This document shows, in pieces, positions 57,478 through 64,000 of a stretch of 64,000 nucleotides of DNA (position 1 is the first letter of the stretch; the number at the start of each line of letters is the position of its first letter). The notes under the pieces were generated by a model. The model searched no databases. It saw only the letters and a list, made by a program, of their open reading frames with translations, and had not been told where the DNA came from. Position numbers and translations under genes: made by a program. Source of the stretch: Protea cynaroides (taxonomy: Eukaryota > Streptophyta > Magnoliopsida > Proteales > Proteaceae). Location: assembly GCA_028583415.1 (NCBI GenBank), contig CM053275.1:85306278-85370277 (forward strand). Reading direction: 5' to 3'.

Positions 57478-57630
57478 CAAAGAACGGTGTCCTAGTGCAT
57501 GAGGCTCTTGTTCCTACTGTACCTGGAGAGGGACAAAATGTACACAGCCTTATACAAGAAGACTATTTCGTACACTCCATGCCAATTTCATGTGAAATTT
57601 CTCATCGTAACATCAAGGTTTTTATTATTG
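57478..57630 (-). mobile_element. Degenerate Au-like SINE upstream of UGT2
   Basis: Contains (plus strand) AACGGTGTCCTAGTGCATGA, GAGAGGGACAAAATGTACAC and AGCCTTATACAAGAAGACTA, the reverse of the Au-type body. It is orthologous in position to the copy at 42060-42240. Confidence 0.65.
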
Positions 57631-58181
57631 TTTATTTTGGTGAGCGGATTACACACTCCCTTCATGATCCAATTTATCTATTTAGTTATCTTGGAGCTTG
57701 TGGGTGACACTACTGTTATCTTATTTGTTCTAATTTTTTTAATCTTTTATCATGAATCCATGAGGGATGCACTTCCAAAGGAAAAAACTGAATAAAATGA
57801 CACCGACGGTCATGAGTCATGACAGCTTGAGTCTAGATTCTAGATTCTAGAGGAGCTTACAAAAACGATTTGAATTGGTAAGATCAGTGCATGGTTTCAC
57901 CATGCATATGCAATAGTAATATGCCAGCACTACGGTTACATTTAGTGATGCTATCACGGGGGTGTCACCATTCTATAAACGTTAAAGCCAAAAATCATTC
58001 AACATTGAATATCCATGCAGGCCAGCACCTAACGAAAGATATTCCACGGAATCAAATTTTTTTTCTGATGAATTTCGAATTTTAGGCAACAAATGACCTA
58101 CCGAATGCTTGAGGCTTCCCGCAATTTTAATCCCACTTGACAATAAAAAAAATTAAAGAACGAAGGAAATTTAGGTAATAT
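57631..58181. other. UGT2-UGT3 spacer, first part
   Basis: Paralogous to 42240-42340 and 44350-44930. No coding sequence is seen. Confidence 0.6.
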
Positions 58182-58599
58182 ATTTTTAGACTAATTATAA
58201 TTTTAGGGTTTCATCCCAAACCCTAAGAATTTATATAGAGGTCTAGAATACAATGGAAATGTAAAGTAAATCATAATTGTAAAGACATACTTGTGCGTAT
58301 GAGATTGATTTTTACCGTTAATCCTGAAATTTTGATCACAGTCTTCCACAGCTCACAAAAGCTCCACTTGCTACTCAATGTTTATGGGTATAGAAAGAGA
58401 AAAAATAATTGGGACTGCAGAGACTCATGACCTAGTATATATAATACTATCACAAACCATAATCAGTCACACTCTGAATTAGGGTTTGCCTATCTCTTTA
58501 TCTTATAACGAATCAAATCGAACCGGTCAGTCTAGTGAGATAGAGTCCCACTACTCAATGACCTAATAATTAATAAGCCCACTAAAATATTATCCAACA
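58182..58599 (-). mobile_element. 418-bp solo LTR
   Basis: In minus orientation it starts TGTTGGATAAT. It is flanked by AATAT at 58177-58181 and 58600-58604. The paralogous sequence near 51745-51765 reads straight through, giving the empty site. The other terminus (AAAAAT) lacks the usual CA. The size fits a small copia-type LTR. Confidence 0.65.
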
Positions 58600-58604
58600 A
58601 ATAT

Positions 58605-60620
58605 CACTAGAATCAACAACATTAATCAACAAGTGGCTTAGAGAGACAAATTACCAACATAAAAGCTTGTCAACTATTTAATAATTCCTTAATTTAAAAT
58701 AAACTTGGAGATAAAGAAAATCTAGCCCAAAGTAAAATTTTACATCTGTTCATTTCTACAACACCATATACTGTGCATATTACTAACCATGATAACTTGT
58801 AAATGGAGCTTACTGAGATTCAAAATCACATTAAGAAAAAGGAATGAGTAGGGGAAGACGAAATCACCTTGGGCACCAAAAACCTGTGCAGATATTGTAC
58901 TCCCAGTCATAAGAAAACATGCCTCGCAGAAAATTCTCCATTTAATGAGTTCAAGGAAACCTCAATCTCAGCAGAAGAACACTAGTCAATATTGCATGAT
59001 CCATTGATACCAATTGCTACAGGCTTATGCAAAAGTTTCACTCCTTGTTTCCAATGTCTAGATTTTGAAGGGAAAAAAGATTCTTAAATACTTGTAAGAG
59101 GTTTCAAATACTGGTTAATTAAAATGTTATAAAATGCTCTGTTGCCAGTGCTAGGATCCTCTATAGTGATTACCGCCTGGTAGTGAGGATCTGAGTCCCG
59201 ATGCACGACGAGCAATCAAGATTTCACTGCCATTTGGCGGTTACTACAAAGGATCCAATTCCCTATCGCCAGCCTTCATAAGCTGTTGAAGCTAATATAA
59301 TCGAGCAAAACAAATGATTAGAAGCCAAAAAAAAGGGAGAAAGAGGTGAAAAGTTGATCAACAGCAAGTCCATGTATCCAGTTCAACTGAATCTTACATA
59401 ATCTTGTTGATAATGTAAGAAAACCACCTATCCATATGTATGTCTATGCGGAATAAAATTCGACATACCTGTAGTGTAGGGATCTGTTTCAGCCAGTGTC
59501 CATCCAACCGATGTTGTCTTCGTAACCTCTATCTGATGCACTCTTCAACACCTGCGTCTAGTAACAAAAGAGAAGAGAGGAGGGAAGAGTTTTTGTGCAC
59601 TCACTGTATTCCTAGACAGAGAACGTGATAGAGTTCTCAAATTTTCATCAGTGTGCACAGGACCCTACCCTTTAGTATTTATAGACCAACCGTCTCCTTC
59701 CATCAAGGATGGACAGTGATCTGGGTGCTACATGTCCCTCAGATCAGACATTCATGACTCTCTTAATAGGGGATACCTAAAATGGATAATGGTATGTGGG
59801 CCTCTTACTCACAGATAACACCATCAAATTGTCTGCATCAAATAACTAGTCGATCCAAAGTGTAAATCCAAAATGTTATTCATGTTGAAAAAGAAAAAAA
59901 AATATTCGGGGGATTCAAATTCTGTCGGTGGCAAAATCAACTGAAACTAATTTAGACTGCTTATATGATCTTGAATTACCATGGATTACTGGCTAGCTAG
60001 GATCTCCTCCCTCATAATACAATACATGCATTGTAGCCTTTTCCTAGTTTCAAAAGAGAAATCGATAGGAAATACCAAATGAATTGAATTAGAATCTAAA
60101 ATTCAATATGCAATTAATGTAGATCATGTTCTTTTATCCAACATATATATATTGTGACATTTCAAAAAATAACAGACGATGTAATATTTTTCTTTTTTTA
60201 AATGATTCAATTTATTTATTTGCGCTGCTCGCGTCAAGAAACTTCACGGAACATTACGACTCCACTGGAGTCATATTCTATAACTTGGTTATATAGATAG
60301 ATACAGAAATAAAATTAGAGATAAGTGGCTTTGAGGTGGCATTAAATGACACATATAAAATGATTAAAATATTAAACTATGAGACGTCATACCTTTTACT
60401 ACCACTCAGGGATCATTCATCCTAAAACATATTATAAAAATATTTTCAAACAACTGATGGTTCTCATAATAGTTATAGATATTATTGTAATCTGCCTTCT
60501 AGGAACTCTTCAAGCTCTTTTCAATTGACTTCTTTTCACCATACTAAAAAAAATAAAAAATAAAAAAGATTCCACACTCCCTCCATTGTCCAATTTATTT
60601 ATTTTGGAGAGTATGGGTGG
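58605..60620. other. UGT2-UGT3 spacer, middle part
   Basis: 58605-58930 aligns with 51750-51888 and 53178-53362. 59935-60060 resembles 43460-43590. No gene is seen; open frames are short and lack coding character. Confidence 0.5.
59154..59256. repeat. Foldback with about 21-24-bp imperfect arms
   Basis: GGATCCTCTATAGTGATTAC then CGCC (59154-59177) pairs with GGCGGTTACTACAAAGGATC then C (59236-59256) as an imperfect inverted repeat around a 58-bp loop. Confidence 0.7.
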
Positions 60621-63600
60621 TACACATCAATCTCTATAGTTTTGTTTGGTTACAAGGGGAATTGAAAGAAAGGGAAGTAAAAATTTGAAACTTTAAACGA
60701 AAACTTTTGTAATGATTATAGCACATGCTATCATATTACGATGTAATTAATTCTAAATTATTCCACATTTAGTTATTAATTTATACTTCATTTTGCATCT
60801 AAATCCCTCTCATTTGAAAAATAAAATAAATTTTACATCTTATATGTATCATTACTAAATATTTTAAAATATTTGGGTAATTTATATAATCATGTTGTGT
60901 TCCAAGTATAAAAGTTTCTTTTTTAAGTTTAAAATTTTTCTTTCCCTTCCCTTCAATTCCTTTGCAACCAAACGAAACCTATTTGTTTTAAATTTTGAAT
61001 TATTGTCATAAATCCACCAGTGCATCAAATAGACTTGAAATTTATCAAATGTTGGACATGGACACCTCACAATTGAGACCCCATGAGTTCAATGGTACAA
61101 ACTTTGGCGAACTCGCCCCTGAAAGTCACTTGTTAAGGTAAGGAAATCCAAGATCATATCAATTTATACCAAATCTCATCTGGGAACAATATGGGATAAA
61201 CCCCTCATAAGACTAATATAAGATCGTAATATTCAACTCTCAATTGGGTATTCCCACGTTTCCTCATGGGTAGCACTTTCCAAAGAGAGAGAGAGAGAGA
61301 ATATGAACTTTTAGAACTAGGCCTTTGGTTGATATATAATGTATATGAGTTATTTATGACAAACAATATGAAAGTCATGAGAATAAATAATGACCGTTGG
61401 TACCACTAAACATAATACATTATATAATGACAAATATAAACAACACCAATAGATACTAATAATGATAAACACTACCACCTATTGTAAATAATGAATTATA
61501 TTGATTTATTTTAATTATAAATAGACATTATAAATCATACCAAACAATCATAAATTTTATAATATATTATATAATACATTATATAATACAAACCAAAGAG
61601 AACCTTACTTATGACAAAAATTTTCTAAACATTTGATAGCAGGAATTTTCATGTTGTTCGGTTTTACGTGCATTCATATGGAATCTCTTCCAACTAAAAA
61701 GGTATTTTGGAAAATACTAAAATCTAAAAGGCGATTTGTGAACCCATTGGAAAAAGAATAGACTTCAGATCGATAAGTGGAACCAAGCAGCACGATTTTC
61801 CTTGCTACCCGATTTGCTAGAAAATTTTGTTCCCTACGAAGTACAGGAAAAATTAAACTTACAAAATTTGAGTTCCAAGGGCCCATAGCCCACTCACAAT
61901 TAAGGTCCTTACATGTACTCATAGGATTAACACTTCCAGAAGAAAAAAAACAACTAAAAAGACACTGCTAATGGGGATTACGACGATAATGATTGTTTTA
62001 ATCTAGACGGACTTAGAGAAATTTGATGTTGGCACGAGCCCACTTCACAGTTTCGCCAATGCAATAAGGATGTTAATCGGTCGATCGGTTTGGTCTGGTC
62101 TGAATTGAGTTTGGTATGTGTCACCAAATCTAAAATCAAACCTTAACAAAAAACCTGGTTTTAGTCTCAGTCCGATTTGGTTTTTATGGGTTGGATTAAT
62201 GGGCTGTTTGCAGTTTTAATTGGTTTGATTAATTTCTTTCAAAAGATTGTGTTAATGGATCCTTATCTGTAATATCAGGTTGATACTGGTTGGGATTCGG
62301 TCTCCTATATGTATATTTATTAAAAGATTGACTAGCATCTTATAGTTATTATAGTCTCTCGATGACGGGAACGGGAGATTAACGGTAAGCCAGATGCTTT
62401 ACGAACCACTGGTACACTTCGTTGCATTATCAAGTTATTGTCGGTTTGATTTTGGTCCATTGAATTGGTTTTGGTCACTCTTATTGATCAGTCCGATCCT
62501 GTTTAAGACTCTGGTCCCTTTTTTTTAATATTTTAAGTTTCTGATTTAGGATTTGGATTCAATTTTGACACCATGCAGCATGCGCAATGTGAATCCACCG
62601 TTATGGTGATGTTTGGTGATGCCACCGTGAAGGTGTCATTGTGACACTACCAAAAAGATGTCTTTACGTCAAAAAAAATTATTCACAACCCTGATAAGAC
62701 AGAACCTAATGAAAGATAATCCATGGATTCAAAAGCTTTTTCTGATGAAATTTTGATTTTTGATAAGGGTATCAAAATTTAAATGAGCTAATCACAATAT
62801 TGGAAAAATATTGATGTCAAAAAAAAAAAAAATGTAGGTTAAGAAAGGAAGAAATTTAAGGCATATATCATCAGAATCAATAGCATCAATAAGGGAGAGA
62901 GATTTTCATCATAAAAGTTTATCAACATCGAACAATTGAGGGCTTCGATTGGTTAGAAGGGGAATTAAAGGAAAGGAAAATTAATTTTTTAAATCTATAA
63001 AAGAATTTTTTTTTTAATAATTACAGCACATGCTATCATGTGTATCTAATTCTAAATCATTCTTTTTTATTTTTTGATAAAATTCTAAATCATTTCATAT
63101 CTAGTTGTTAAGATATACTTCATTTCTGCATCTAAATCCCTTGCAATTAAAAAGTAAAATAAAATTTACATAAAATAAAAATCGTTATTAAATATGATAA
63201 GAAATGTAGGTACTTTATACAATCATGTTGTCTTATAGTTATACAAATTTCCATTTTAAGTTTGTAAATTTTCATTTCCCTTTAATTTCCCTTACAACCA
63301 ATCTAAACCTTAGTAACCATTTGTTCACATATAAAATGTGGGAAAGAAAACTTTTCATGTAAAATAGTTTTTTTTTTATAGTTTTATTTTAATATAAAAT
63401 GTAAAAAAAAGGCATCAAAATGGTAGGATCCGTTTTCACCAAATTTGGTTATAATAATATTTTCAAATAAGATTTACCCAAAAAAAAAAATTTGAAATAA
63501 GGGATATATTTGTTGATGGCAATGATGATGTGGAGTTTCAATTCAATCTTGTATTTGTAATATTTTTCTGCCTGGATAAATCTAGATGATAATCTTCTAC

Positions 63601-63910
63601 ATCCTCAGTTTTAATTAATATAATCTTTATTAATCCTATACATCCTTTCGTTTTTTTTAGTTAATTCACTCTTTACTGACCTTTGGCAATATAAAATTAT
63701 TTCCCATAACGGGCCGTTTCTTTTATTTTAAACTTTATGTGCAAATAATCTTTCATGAAAAGTTTTCACCACAAAATATTTTCTTATTTTTCAATAAATT
63801 TCTTTTTTGAGAAATCCTATTTACACCAAAATTTTTCTTTTCCCTTCTTACATGGGAACAAAAGGAAAACAAGAGAATATAAAACCCTAAAAAAAAAAGA
63901 AAATTCATAA
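60621..63910. other. Downstream flank of UGT3 and repeats
   Basis: 60630-60960 and 62940-63245 are two copies of the same AT-rich sequence, also present at 39330-39610 (phrases GGTTACAAGGGGAATT-like, ATCATGTTGTGT). 60990-61075 resembles 42340-42400. 62440-63910 aligns with 38860-40212. A (GA)n run lies at about 61285-61300. No gene is seen. Confidence 0.55.
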
Positions 63911-64000
63911 TCATACTTGGGATTTCCATTTACATGCCACTTCTGAGAGTGATTTTTGAGAAGACCCCCCTTTACTTAACACCTTGGAAGCCGTGTTCTT
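63911..64000 (-). CDS. UGT3: C-terminal end of a third UGT72B-type gene (cut by window edge)
   Basis: The last 29 codons plus TGA read KNTASKVLSKGGSSQKSLSE then VACKWKSQV, aligned with the UGT1 end (KDAASKVLSKEGSSGKSLSE, VARKWKSHAWL). The stop comes two residues earlier than in UGT1. This short part is intact. The PSPG box and catalytic residues lie outside the window, so whether the gene works cannot be judged. Confidence 0.85.
   Translation of the reverse strand, partial: KNTASKVLSKGGSSQKSLSEVACKWKSQV

Noticed and set aside
61674..61971. Overlapping 82- and 64-residue frames on opposite strands
   Set aside because: Short, mutually antisense, no recognisable motif, in AT-rich spacer DNA.

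Overview
The window is nuclear DNA from a flowering plant. The evidence is nested LTR retrotransposons of plant lineages (Athila-like, Tekay-like chromovirus, Ogre/Tat-like, Ty1/copia), Mutator-type elements with 9-bp target duplications, degenerate tRNA-derived SINEs and a tandem group of UGT72B-type glucosyltransferase genes. Nothing in the sequence fixes the species. The only intact, clearly host-encoded gene is one UDP-glycosyltransferase (40213-41622, minus strand).

Left half (1-32867) is a retrotransposon nest. Two Athila-like Ty3/gypsy elements lie head to tail on the minus strand in the order internal region 1, shared LTR, internal region 2, outer LTR. Internal region 1 (787-11304) is cut on its left by a Ty1/copia fragment (1-786) and split by a 5,285-bp solo LTR of Ogre/Tat character (4131-9415, TSD CCAGG). 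The shared LTR (11305-11332 plus 23161-24898) is split by a complete but coding-dead Tekay-like element (11333-23155) with two 2.34-kb LTRs, PBS, PPT, gag-pol with chromodomain and, unusually, an opposite-strand reading frame between its 5' LTR and gag. The shared LTR also carries a piece of another Tekay-type LTR. Internal region 2 (24899-31625) and the outer LTR (31626-32867) follow.

Middle (32868-40212) is non-coding: a copia-type solo LTR (33136-35114, TSD TTTTC) inside a 171-bp direct repeat, a short LTR with adjoining primer-binding site (36330-36710), two unidentified exon-like remnants, foldback DNA, and sequence shared with the flanks of the other UGT copies.

Right half (40213-64000) is a tandem UGT72B array: an intact gene, a pseudogene with five in-frame stops (55612-57045), and the last 29 codons of a third copy at the window edge (63911-64000). 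The two spacers are paralogous. The first spacer has gained a SINE and three Mutator-like elements with gene-like cargo: 45097-51702 (TSD TATTAACTA, with an NDR1/HIN1-like fragment), 51889-53177, and 53372-55373 (TSD TATATTTAG). The first of these was later hit by a copia-type solo LTR and a Tekay-type solo LTR. The second spacer shows at least one empty site and has its own 418-bp solo LTR (58182-58599, TSD AATAT).

Apart from UGT1 and possibly the third UGT, the coding sequences seen are decayed transposon or pseudogene remains. All identities and similarities were judged by eye; no alignment or search was run.
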